64,000 nt of DNA. It comes from Engelhardtia mirabilis (lineage in GTDB: Bacteria > Planctomycetota > UBA1135 > GCA-002686595). Below the pieces are notes generated by a model, which did not search any database, was not told the DNA's origin, and saw only the letters and a list, made by a program, of their open reading frames with translations. Position numbers and translations under genes: made by a program. Below, in pieces: positions 35,265-43,115 of the stretch (its first letter is position 1; each line of letters begins with the position of its first letter). The DNA lies in the NCBI RefSeq assembly GCF_007748095.1, contig NZ_CP036287.1, positions 5,766,001 to 5,830,000 of the forward strand, written 5' to 3'.

Positions 35265-36566
35265 ATGGACCTCCACAACCCCAAGGACCTGGTCGACCAC
35301 GCAGCCACGTTGGATTGCATCCACTGTGGCCTGTGTCTGCGCTCCTGCCCGACCTACCAGTTGACGGGGGTCGAGTCGTCGAGCCCGCGGGGCCGGGTGC
35401 ATCTGATGCGGGCAGTGGCGGAGGGCCGGATCGAGGCAGGCCAGGACTTCGAGGATGAGATGGACTTCTGCCTCCTGTGTCGTCACTGCGAAAGCGTCTG
35501 CCCGGCCGGGGTGCAGTTCGGGCCGATGATGGAGGTGACCCGCGATGGGTTGGAGCGGCGCCGTGGTTCGAGCCTGCGCCGACTCGCTCGTCGCGCGGCC
35601 TTCGCCTGGTTGCTGCCGAGCCGTTGGGCCCTGGGCGCGGCCGCGGTCCTGGCGCGCTTCGGCCAGATGAGCGGACTCGATCGCATGGTGCGCGCCCTGC
35701 TCGGCGAGCGCGGACGCTTCATCGACGGCGCGCCGGCCGTGCCCCCGGCGAGGGATCGGCGGCGCCTGCCCGCGGTCACCCCGCGCCACGCCGCGGCGAC
35801 CGATCGCGGGTCTGTTTGGATGCTCGAGGGCTGTGTGATGCCGATTCTTCTCGGCGGGACGAACCGCGCCACGGTCCAGGCATTGACGGCCCTCGGTCAC
35901 GAGGTGCGCGTTTCACAGGCGATGGTCTGTTGCGGGTCCCTCCACGCGCACAACGGGGAGCGGGGCCTGGCGCGGAAGCTGGCGCGCAAGGCGATCGAAG
36001 CATTCGAGGCCGAGCCGAGCCTGCCGATCGTCGTCAACAGCGCCGGGTGCGGGGCTCACCTGCGCGAGCTGGCACACCTGTTCGAAGCGAAGGACCCATG
36101 GCGCAGCCGGGCCGCCGATGTGGCCGCTCGGGTGCGCGACTTCTCGGAGGTGGCGGCTCCGATTCTCGCCGGGGTCGCGCGTGCCGACGGCTCCGGCGAG
36201 GCACCGATCACCGCGGCGTGGGACGCACCCTGCCACCTGTGCCACGGCCAGGCTGTCCGGCAGCCGCCCCTCGACGTTCTCGATTCGCTGCCGGGCGTCG
36301 ATACCCGTCCCCTGGCCGACTCCGAGAGCTGCTGCGGATCGGCGGGGCTCTACTCGCTGCTGCGTCCCGATGACTCGAGTGCGGTGCTCGAACCCAAACT
36401 CGAGAGCCTGCGACGCAGTGGGGCCCAGGTGCTGGTCACCGCCAACCCCGGCTGCCAGCTCCAGTGGAGCCAGGGCATCGCGCGGGCCGGCTTGGATGTG
36501 CGCGTGGCCCACCTGGCCGAACTGGTCGCCGAACGCTACACGCCTGCGGTGTCGCCCGAGTCCTGA
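35265..36566 (+). CDS. glcF: Glycolate oxidase iron-sulfur subunit GlcF
   Basis: 433 residues. Two [4Fe-4S] ferredoxin motifs at the N-terminus (CIHCGLCLRSCPTY and CLLCRHCESVCPAGV) and two CCG-type cysteine-rich domains (MVCCGSLHAHNG; SCCGSAGLYSLLRP), the GlcF layout. It carries electrons from the GlcD/GlcE flavins to the membrane. ATG at 35265 (MDLHNPKDL) is chosen; a GTG at 35250 would add five residues. It overlaps the convergent gene on the other strand by 31 bp. Confidence 0.93.
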   Translation: MDLHNPKDLVDHAATLDCIHCGLCLRSCPTYQLTGVESSSPRGRVHLMRAVAEGRIEAGQDFEDEMDFCLLCRHCESVCPAGVQFGPMMEVTRDGLERRRGSSLRRLARRAAFAWLLPSRWALGAAAVLARFGQMSGLDRMVRALLGERGRFIDGAPAVPPARDRRRLPAVTPRHAAATDRGSVWMLEGCVMPILLGGTNRATVQALTALGHEVRVSQAMVCCGSLHAHNGERGLARKLARKAIEAFEAEPSLPIVVNSAGCGAHLRELAHLFEAKDPWRSRAADVAARVRDFSEVAAPILAGVARADGSGEAPITAAWDAPCHLCHGQAVRQPPLDVLDSLPGVDTRPLADSESCCGSAGLYSLLRPDDSSAVLEPKLESLRRSGAQVLVTANPGCQLQWSQGIARAGLDVRVAHLAELVAERYTPAVSPES

Positions 36567-37318
36567 CCGTCCGAGAGTCGGAGTACATCCAGCACCGCCT
36601 TGAGGGGCTCGACGCTCGCGTGCTCGTTCCCCAGCGGCCAGTGGGCCACCAGAATCTGACCCGTGTCCGCGCTCGACAGGTTGACGCGGATCAGGTCGTA
36701 GAAGCTGCCGTCGTCGAGGAACTGGCGCAGGTGGACGTAGTCCGCTTCCCAGGGGCCGAAGCCCACCACGCCACGGTCGACCAGCCCCTGCCAACTGCTG
36801 CGCTGGTCGGGCTTCTCCAGCCACCTCTTGCGACGCTCGGACAGCATCTGACCGCTGGGCAGGTTGCCGGTCTCGAACTGGCGAGCGACCGGCACGGGTC
36901 CGGCGTAGCGCCCGATCAGGACCACCTCGGGCAGCTTCGTCCGCAGGTCCCCGGTGGGAGCGCCGGGGACTCCGCCGGACGACTCGGCCGCTCCGTCTGC
37001 GGCGGAGGCAGTGCTCGCGTCCCCTTCGCCGCCGACATCACCGCGTGGCTCCGCCGGCTCTACGGTCCGCTCGAGTCGCACCCACCGTTGCTTGCTGGCC
37101 ACCGCGGTCCCACCGGCGAAGTGCAGGGAGTAGGGCAGCTCGACGCCCGGCTCGAAGAGGTCGTCGTAGAGCTCTCGCGAGTCCGCGCCCTGCACACGCA
37201 GACCCAAGACGGCCACGCCCAGGCCGACCACCAACATCAGACCCAGCATCACGAACAGCACTCCGAACAGGCTGTCCGGCCTCCGGGTGTCTTCCGTGGC
37301 GACGGTGGGCGCCGCCAC
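36536..37318 (-). CDS. Hypothetical single-TM anchored protein
   Basis: 260 residues. One N-terminal TM (FGVLFVMLGLMLVVGLGVAVLGL), then a domain with LPYSLHFAGGTAVA, an Ala/Gly/Ser linker (about 100-120), and VVLIGRYAGPVPVARQFETG followed by a C-terminal region ending VEPLKAVLDVLRL. I recognise no family. It starts directly after the stop of the 37319-38065 gene, which has the same TM-plus-soluble-domain layout and similar size; they form a pair. Its 3' end overlaps glcF on the opposite strand. Confidence 0.65.
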   Translation of the reverse strand: MAAPTVATEDTRRPDSLFGVLFVMLGLMLVVGLGVAVLGLRVQGADSRELYDDLFEPGVELPYSLHFAGGTAVASKQRWVRLERTVEPAEPRGDVGGEGDASTASAADGAAESSGGVPGAPTGDLRTKLPEVVLIGRYAGPVPVARQFETGNLPSGQMLSERRKRWLEKPDQRSSWQGLVDRGVVGFGPWEADYVHLRQFLDDGSFYDLIRVNLSSADTGQILVAHWPLGNEHASVEPLKAVLDVLRLSDGQDSGDTAGV

Positions 37319-38065
37319 CTACTTGCCCCCCCACACGTCGAAGGGCGCGAAGAAGTCCTGCAGCGCAGCCTCGTCGAGCACGACACCGGCCTTGTTCGAG
37401 GACAGGTGCAGCAGGAGCGGCCTGGCGCGTTCCCCGCTCAGGTCGACCTGGAGCACTTCCACGGACTCGCCCGACATGAATGGATTCACGGGCCCGGTGG
37501 AGTCCGCGGCGAAGCGTAGGGCCTTCAGCTTGCGACCTTGGAGCGTCACCTCCAGTTGTTCACCTTCGGAGACCTCGACCTCACCCTCACCCGGGGAGTT
37601 GGCCGGCTCGTGCAGGAACTCGAGCTTCTCCTTCTGCGTTGCGCCGACCGGCAGGCGGTAGAGCATCGCCGTCAGATCGCTCTTGCCGCTGCTGTCTCCC
37701 GGCCGATTGATGATCAGGAGCTGCATGTCCGGGACCTTGTCGAGCTCCTTGTCGTCCATCCCCGGAATCCGCCGCATCATGCCGGTGATCAGCCGCGGCT
37801 CGACCTTGAGCGGCTCGTAACCCTCAGGCCGCACCGCGCCGAACGGCATCACCTCGCTGATCACGGGCCAGGCCGCCTCGGGACCGAAGGTCGAGAACAT
37901 CTTGTTCCCGAACCAGACGCTGCCCCCGATGAAGAGCATCAGGACGATCAGGCAGCCGCCTCCACAGCCCCAGATCCACACGGGGAAGGCGCGTCCGCCC
38001 TGGACGTCGTTCTCGAGCTGGGGGTGCCAGTCCTGGTTGTCGGTGGCCGTCTTGGTTTCGCTCAT
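37319..38065 (-). CDS. Hypothetical single-TM anchored protein
   Basis: 248 residues. A Trp-containing N-terminus, TM (CGGGCLIVLMLFIGGSVWFG), then a soluble domain with PEGYEPLKVEPRLITGMMRRIPGM, VPDMQLLIINRP, LKALRFAADSTGP and LLLHLSSNKAGV. The order of strands resembles planctomycete proteins of unknown function with an N-terminal anchor facing the periplasm. It is followed without a gap by another anchored protein, so the two probably act together. Substrate or partner unknown. Confidence 0.65.
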   Translation of the reverse strand: MSETKTATDNQDWHPQLENDVQGGRAFPVWIWGCGGGCLIVLMLFIGGSVWFGNKMFSTFGPEAAWPVISEVMPFGAVRPEGYEPLKVEPRLITGMMRRIPGMDDKELDKVPDMQLLIINRPGDSSGKSDLTAMLYRLPVGATQKEKLEFLHEPANSPGEGEVEVSEGEQLEVTLQGRKLKALRFAADSTGPVNPFMSGESVEVLQVDLSGERARPLLLHLSSNKAGVVLDEAALQDFFAPFDVWGGK

Positions 38066-38153
38066 GGTCGATCGGTGGCTGGGGTAAGGCTGGGTCTACG
38101 CGCGAGCCAGCGGTCCATTCGCCGGCTGTCGAAGTCGGTTGGGCACCGGCGGT

Positions 38154-39014
38154 TCAGCTCCAGTCGTAGAAGCCCTGGCCGGACTTCTTGCCGAGCTCTC
38201 CACGCTCGACCATCTGGCGCAAGAGCGCGGGCGGTTCGAAGCGGGGCCCGAGGGCCTCCGAGAGGTAGTCCGCAATGGACAAACGCACGTCCAGACCGAC
38301 CAGGTCGGTGAGCTTCAGGGGCCCCATGGGGAATCCGTATCCGAGGGTCATGGCCTTGTCGATGTCCTGCGCGGAGGCCACCCCCTCCTCGACCATGCGG
38401 ATGGCCTCCATGCCGATCGCAATCCCCAGGCGCGACGAGGCGAAGCCTGGACGATCGATGACGGTGATCGGGTCCTTGCCCATGCGGGTCGCGAGGCCGA
38501 CCGTCGCCGCCACCGCCGCGTCGGAGCTCTGGTCGGCGCGCACCACCTCGACCAGCTTCATGATGTGGACGGGGTTGAAGAAGTGCATTCCGACCACGCG
38601 CTCGGGGTGCGGTACGACCTTGGCGATCTCGGTCAGGGGGAGCGAACTGGTGTTGCTGGCCAGGAGCACGTCCGGCCCCAGGCGCGCGCCGAGGTCGGAG
38701 AGGATCCCCTGCTTCAACTCCAGTCGCTCCGGCACGGCTTCGATCACGCAGTGCACGCCGGCCGAACCACCGGCGAGGTCGGTCGTGGTCGACAGGCGCG
38801 CCAGGGCAGCGTCGCGCACATGGGCCTCGACCTTGCCCTTGTCCACGCCCTTGTCCAGGTTCGCGCGGACCTTGGCCATGGCCGACTCGAGGGCGGCCTC
38901 GTTGACGTCGGCCAGGCGGGTCTCGATACCGATCATGGCCAAGACCTGGGCGATGCCGTGGCCCATGGTGCCGGCGCCGATGATCAGCGCCCTTTCAATC
39001 GTGTTCGCGTCCAT
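38154..39014 (-). CDS. 3-hydroxyacyl-CoA (3-hydroxybutyryl-CoA) dehydrogenase
   Basis: 286 residues, the length of single-domain HBD/PaaH enzymes. Rossmann motif LIIGAGTMGHGIAQVLA, catalytic region SNTSSLPLTEIA, GMHFFNPVHIMKLVEVV with the active-site His, and the C-terminal GFPMGPLKLTDLVGLD. It oxidises 3-hydroxyacyl-CoA with NAD, or the reverse. It lies 34 bp after the oxidoreductase and enoyl-CoA hydratase genes on the same strand, giving a three-gene acyl-CoA module. Confidence 0.94.
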   Translation of the reverse strand: MDANTIERALIIGAGTMGHGIAQVLAMIGIETRLADVNEAALESAMAKVRANLDKGVDKGKVEAHVRDAALARLSTTTDLAGGSAGVHCVIEAVPERLELKQGILSDLGARLGPDVLLASNTSSLPLTEIAKVVPHPERVVGMHFFNPVHIMKLVEVVRADQSSDAAVAATVGLATRMGKDPITVIDRPGFASSRLGIAIGMEAIRMVEEGVASAQDIDKAMTLGYGFPMGPLKLTDLVGLDVRLSIADYLSEALGPRFEPPALLRQMVERGELGKKSGQGFYDWS

Positions 39015-39048
39015 TGCAGTCGGGGGGGGTCTCGGAGTGTGTTCTGGT

Positions 39049-40080
39049 TCAGGAGCCGGGCAGCAGCACGATCTTGCCGACCACGCCGCCGGACTCGAGT
39101 CGCTCGTGGGCCGCGCGGGCTTCCGACATCGGCACGGCCGCGTCGAGGACAGGTTGATAGATGCCGCGCGCTACGCGATCGAAGATCTGAGGCAGGGCGG
39201 AGGCCGGCCCCATCGTGGAGCCGAGGATCGTCTGATTCTTGATGAACAGGTGCGGGAGGGTGATCTCGACCTTGGCGCCGGTCGTGCCGCCACAGGTCAC
39301 CAGGCGCCCCAGGCGCGCCAGGCTCCGCATGGAGCCCGACCACGTGGCGGGCCCCACGTGCTCGACTACCACGTCGGCACCGTCGCCGTCGGTGAGTCGC
39401 TTGACCTCCCGCGGCCAGTCCGGGTCGTGGTGGTCGATCACGCTCTCGGCGCCCAGATCCAGGGCCAACTGCCGCTTGGCGTCGCTGCCCGCGGTGGCCA
39501 GGACTCGCGCGCCGAGGTGCGAAGCGATCTGGATCGCGGCGGAGCCGACACCGCTGGAGCCGGCGATCACCAGGACCGTCTCGCCCCGTTCTAGCTGCGC
39601 CCGCTCGATCATCCCCCAGGCGGTCAGGAAGGCCAGGGGCACCGCGGCCGCTCGCACCGGATCCAACCCGTCGGGCAGGGGGCAGAGGTAGCGCTGCTCG
39701 ATGGCGACCAGTTCGCGATCGAAGCCGTCCCCGTGCTCGCCGCGGATGGCGTAGTCCTCGGCCAGGTGGTCCAACCCCTCCAGGTCGAACTCCGAGCGGC
39801 CTGACGAGTAGCCGGGCTCGAGCACGACCTTCTGACCGGGATGGAAGGCGGTGACTCCTTCGCCCACGGCGACGACCTCGCCGGTACCGTCGCAGCCGAG
39901 AATGCGCGGGAACTCGACCTTGAAGCCCGGCATCCCGCGCCGGACCCACAGGTCGAGGTGATTGATCGAGACGCCGAGCACACGCACGAGCACCTGACCC
40001 GGGGCAGGCTCCGGATCCGGAAGGTCGTCCAGGCGCAGGACCGAAGGGTCCCCGTGCCCGTGAATACGAAGGGCCTTCAC
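39049..40080 (-). CDS. MDR-family zinc-type alcohol dehydrogenase / quinone oxidoreductase-like
   Basis: 343 residues from the GTG at 40080, which overlaps the hydratase stop (GTGA). GroES-like N-terminus (VRVLGVSINHLDLWVRRGMPG; ILGCDGTGEVVAVGEGV) and a Rossmann domain (VLVIAGSSGVGSAAIQIA). The catalytic-zinc Cys of classical ADHs is replaced in the NHLDLW segment, so it is nearer the quinone-oxidoreductase branch. Its setting between an enoyl-CoA hydratase and a hydroxyacyl-CoA dehydrogenase suggests an enoyl-CoA or hydroxyacyl-CoA substrate. Confidence 0.85.
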   Translation of the reverse strand: MKALRIHGHGDPSVLRLDDLPDPEPAPGQVLVRVLGVSINHLDLWVRRGMPGFKVEFPRILGCDGTGEVVAVGEGVTAFHPGQKVVLEPGYSSGRSEFDLEGLDHLAEDYAIRGEHGDGFDRELVAIEQRYLCPLPDGLDPVRAAAVPLAFLTAWGMIERAQLERGETVLVIAGSSGVGSAAIQIASHLGARVLATAGSDAKRQLALDLGAESVIDHHDPDWPREVKRLTDGDGADVVVEHVGPATWSGSMRSLARLGRLVTCGGTTGAKVEITLPHLFIKNQTILGSTMGPASALPQIFDRVARGIYQPVLDAAVPMSEARAAHERLESGGVVGKIVLLPGS

Positions 40081-40919
40081 CAGGCGGTCCCCCCCTCGAA
40101 GTGCGGCGCGCGCTTGCCCATGAAAGCGGCCAGCCCCTCCTTGGCATCGGGACCGGAGAAGAGCTTCGCCTGCAGCTCGCGCTCGAGGGCCAAGCCCTGC
40201 TCGAGCGGCAGATCCGCCCCGCCCTGGACCGCGCGCTTGATGTGTCCGACGCTGGCCGAGGAATGCGCCGGGTTCATGAACTGACCGGCGTACTCGAACA
40301 CGGCGGCCAGGAACTCTTCCTCGCTCTGTGCCTCGATCTGGCGGTCGACCAGCCCCAGGGCTTCCGCGCGGTCGAAGTCGAAGCGCTCGCCGCTCGCCAT
40401 CAGTTCGATCGCCTTGGAGCGCGGCAGCATGCGAGCCATGCGCTGGGTTCCGCCGGTTCCCGGCAGCACCCCGAGCGCCACCTCCGGCAGTCCGCACTTG
40501 CCCGAGCCCTTGCGCGCCACGCGCAGGTCACAGGCCAGCGCGATCTCGAGCCCGCCCCCGACGCAGTGACCGCCGAGGGCCGCGATCACCAACTTCGGCG
40601 TGTGCTCGAAACGCAAGAGCGTCTCGTTGGCGTGCAGGCAGAAGTAGTACTTGAAGTTCGGCTCGGCCCGCTCGAGCATCGAGATGTCCGCGCCGGCGCA
40701 GAAGAACTTCTCGCCCTCGCCGCAGACGATGATCACTTCGACCTCGCGGTCGAAGCGCGCGCGCAGGATCGCCTCGTCCAGGTCGCGCATCATCTCGAAG
40801 CTGTAGCCGTTGGCGGGGGGGCAGGTCAGCGTGAACAACGCGACGCCGCCACCGCTCTGGTAACGCACGCGACCGTTGGCCAGGGTCTCGGGGGCGGATA
40901 GGTCGGAGGGCTGGGGCAT
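40077..40919 (-). CDS. Enoyl-CoA hydratase/isomerase family protein
   Basis: 280 residues. Crotonase fold: oxyanion-hole strand KFFCAGADISMLE and GHCVGGGLEIALACDLRVA, then GLPEVALGVLPGTGGTQRMARM, where the catalytic Glu pair of true hydratases sits (E in GGGLE and LPEV). So hydratase activity is likely. First gene of an acyl-CoA module (hydratase, MDR oxidoreductase, 3-hydroxyacyl-CoA dehydrogenase). Its upstream region is occupied by palindrome copy 5, which begins 49 bp before the ATG. Confidence 0.9.
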   Translation of the reverse strand: MPQPSDLSAPETLANGRVRYQSGGGVALFTLTCPPANGYSFEMMRDLDEAILRARFDREVEVIIVCGEGEKFFCAGADISMLERAEPNFKYYFCLHANETLLRFEHTPKLVIAALGGHCVGGGLEIALACDLRVARKGSGKCGLPEVALGVLPGTGGTQRMARMLPRSKAIELMASGERFDFDRAEALGLVDRQIEAQSEEEFLAAVFEYAGQFMNPAHSSASVGHIKRAVQGGADLPLEQGLALERELQAKLFSGPDAKEGLAAFMGKRAPHFEGGTAW

Positions 40920-40967
40920 GGCAGAGGGCTTCGGAGACGTTCGCGGCGGCGGATTGGACGGAGCGTT

Positions 40968-41134
40968 CTAGTGTCCTGGATCAGAAATTCGGCGTCACTT
41001 CCCGGGCTCCGATCGCCGCTGGCGTCGCCAGCGCCTCCTCCGAGTATCGCAGCGGATACGCGTCGTCGGCGCGCCTAGCCAGCATCGATTGGACCTCCGG
41101 GCAGTGACGCCGAATTTCTGATCCAGGACACTAG
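40968..41134 (-). repeat. 167-bp palindromic element, copy 5
   Basis: CTAG at both ends, reversed orientation like copy 4. Its outermost arms are of the A/T subtype: GGATCAGAAA on the left facing TTTCTGATCC on the right, as in copy 1. It lies between hldD and the enoyl-CoA hydratase gene, 49 bp upstream of the latter's ATG. Confidence 0.92.
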
Positions 41135-41230
41135 TGGCACACGCCGCGTGGCTCCACCCGCGGCAGGCCAATTCGGCGATAGGGTTGCGCGAAGAGCCCC
41201 TGGGCAGGCTTCGCTCGCGCGTAGGCGTTC

Positions 41231-41269
41231 GTACGAACGGGCACCGTACGAGCGGGCACCATACGAACG
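41231..41269. repeat. 15-bp tandem repeat, 2.6 units
   Basis: Units GTACGAACGGGCACC (41231-41245) and GTACGAGCGGGCACC (41246-41260), then a partial ATACGAACG. The 5' edge also forms the palindrome GTTCGTACGAAC. It sits just after the 3' end of hldD and 97 bp from palindrome copy 5. No gene is seen in 41135-41291. Confidence 0.7.
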
Positions 41270-41291
41270 CTTGCGCGCGGAAGGATCAGGG

Positions 41292-42278
41292 TCAGCGGTA
41301 GGGATCGTCGGTGTGCAGGTAGCTCTGCACGTACTCGGCGATACCGTCTTCGAGGGTCGTCGACGGGGCGCTGAAGCCGGCGGCTCGGATGCGGTCCATC
41401 TTGGCCTCGGTGAAGTACTGGTACTTGTCGCGGATCTCGACCGGCGTGTCGACGAACTCGATCAGCGGCTCTCTTCCGAGCGCGGTGAACACCGCGCGGG
41501 TGAGATCCACGAAGGAGCGCGCCTTGCCGCTGCCGCAGTTGAACAGGCCGCTCACCTCGGGGTGGTCGTAGAGCCAGAGCATCATCTCGACGCAGTCGCC
41601 GACCCACACGAAGTCGCGCAGCTGCCCACCGTCCTCGTAGTCGGGGTTGTGGGAGCGGAACAGGACCGCGGGCTCACCCGCCGCCGCCCGGGGGTAGGTC
41701 TTGGCCACGACGCTCTTCATGTCGCCCTTGTGGCCCTCGTTGGGGCCGTAGACGTTGAAGAACTTCAGACCGGCCCATTGGGGCGGCGAGGGTGCGCCCT
41801 CGGCGACCAGCCTGGCGGCCCTGCGGTCCACGGCGAGCTTGCTCCAACCGTAGGCGTTCAGCGGCCGCAGCTTGGCCAGGGCCGAGATCGAGCCGTCGTC
41901 GTCGAAGCCGAGTGCGCCGTCCCCGTAGGTCGCGGCCGAACTGGCGTAGATCATCCGCGCACCGTTGCGCGCGCACCACTCCCACAGGTCCAGGGTCAGG
42001 CGCAGGTTGTTGGCGACGATCTTGTCCGCGTCGCGCTCGGTCGTGGCCGAGATCGCGCCCATGTGGAAGATCGCCTCGACTCGTCCGCGGTTTCGCTCCA
42101 GGAAGAAGGGCAGGTCCTCCGGACGCACGACGTCCGCCAGCTCTCGCTTGGCGATGTTGCGCCACTTCTCGCCGTCGCGCAGGCGGTCGACGATGACGAG
42201 TTCGTGCTCGCCACGGTCGCAGAGTGCCGCGACGAGGTTCGAGCCGATGAAGCCGGCTCCTCCGGTGATCAAAATCAT
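41292..42278 (-). CDS. hldD: ADP-L-glycero-D-manno-heptose-6-epimerase
   Basis: 328 residues. Extended SDR with ILITGGAGFIGSNLVAAL at the N-terminus, MGAISATTERDADKIVANN, IYASSAATYGDG with the active Ser/Thr region, YGWSKLAVD (YxxxK) and FFNVYGPNEGHKGDMKSV, a very specific HldD block. The enzyme makes the heptose precursor for LPS inner core, which argues for an outer membrane. 96 bp separate it from nnrE. Confidence 0.93.
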   Translation of the reverse strand: MILITGGAGFIGSNLVAALCDRGEHELVIVDRLRDGEKWRNIAKRELADVVRPEDLPFFLERNRGRVEAIFHMGAISATTERDADKIVANNLRLTLDLWEWCARNGARMIYASSAATYGDGALGFDDDGSISALAKLRPLNAYGWSKLAVDRRAARLVAEGAPSPPQWAGLKFFNVYGPNEGHKGDMKSVVAKTYPRAAAGEPAVLFRSHNPDYEDGGQLRDFVWVGDCVEMMLWLYDHPEVSGLFNCGSGKARSFVDLTRAVFTALGREPLIEFVDTPVEIRDKYQYFTEAKMDRIRAAGFSAPSTTLEDGIAEYVQSYLHTDDPYR

Positions 42279-42374
42279 GGTCGGGACGGGTGGTACGCGC
42301 TCCAGGTCAGGAGCACCGCGGGGGCTGACCAGAGCGGGTCACTGCGAACGTGGGACGCCACTCGGGGGCGCAGT

Positions 42375-43115
42375 CTAACGGGCGCGGCAGGCCGAGAGTT
42401 CCGGGAGCACCTCGACCAAGCAGCGCGGGATGCCGATCTCGGCAACCCGCACTCGGCCCGCGCAGGAGGGCCCGGCCCCTTCGATCAGCCCGCGCTTCCA
42501 AACGGCGAAGGTCACCGTCACGGTCGCATGGGCCACGGGCCCCATGCGCTCGCCAGTGTCGGCCTGGAGTCCGCTGGGAAGGTCCACCGCGAGGATCGGA
42601 GCCCCGCAGGCGGCCAAGCGCTGCACGACCGTCGAGTAGGGCGGTCGCAGGGGCCGCACGAGGCCGGTGCCAAAGAGGGCGTCCACGATCAGCGCGGCCC
42701 CCTCCAAGGCCCCCTCCAGGGCCCCACCGACAGCGGCAGGCTCGTCTGCGCCCGAAACCGGAAGGCTGGTCAAGTGAACCCCCAGGGCCTCGAGCCGGGC
42801 GAGGTTCGCGGCCGTGTCGGCGGAGAGGCACTCCCGTAATTCGAAGGGCCCGACCAGAACCGGTCGAACATCGACGCCCCGGTTGAAGAGGGTTCGAGCG
42901 ATGACGAGGCCATCGCCGCCGTTGTTGCCGGGTCCACAGAAGATGGCCACTGGACCACGAGAGCGACCCAGAAGCTCTTGGGCAGCGTCGGCGCAGGTCC
43001 GGCCCGCGGACTCCATGAGCAAGTCGGAGGGCACGCCGAACTCGCTGGTCGCGCGTCGATCGAGTTCACGCACCTGGTCAGCCGTGCCGATCCTGGTCTC
43101 GCCCGGGTGGGTCAA
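42375..43115 (-). CDS. nnrE: NAD(P)H-hydrate epimerase (YjeF N-terminal domain only)
   Basis: 246 residues from a TTG at 43115 that overlaps the TGA of the upstream VWA gene. The YjeF_N fold is clear: VRELDRRATSEFGVPSDLLMESAG, VAIFCGPGNNGGDGLVIARTL, LIVDALFGTGLVRPLRPP and ILAVDLPSGLQADTGE, and a final TVTFAVWKRGL. It repairs damaged NAD(P)H hydrates. The usual C-terminal dehydratase domain (NnrD) is absent and must be encoded elsewhere if present. Confidence 0.88.
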   Translation of the reverse strand: MTHPGETRIGTADQVRELDRRATSEFGVPSDLLMESAGRTCADAAQELLGRSRGPVAIFCGPGNNGGDGLVIARTLFNRGVDVRPVLVGPFELRECLSADTAANLARLEALGVHLTSLPVSGADEPAAVGGALEGALEGAALIVDALFGTGLVRPLRPPYSTVVQRLAACGAPILAVDLPSGLQADTGERMGPVAHATVTVTFAVWKRGLIEGAGPSCAGRVRVAEIGIPRCLVEVLPELSACRAR

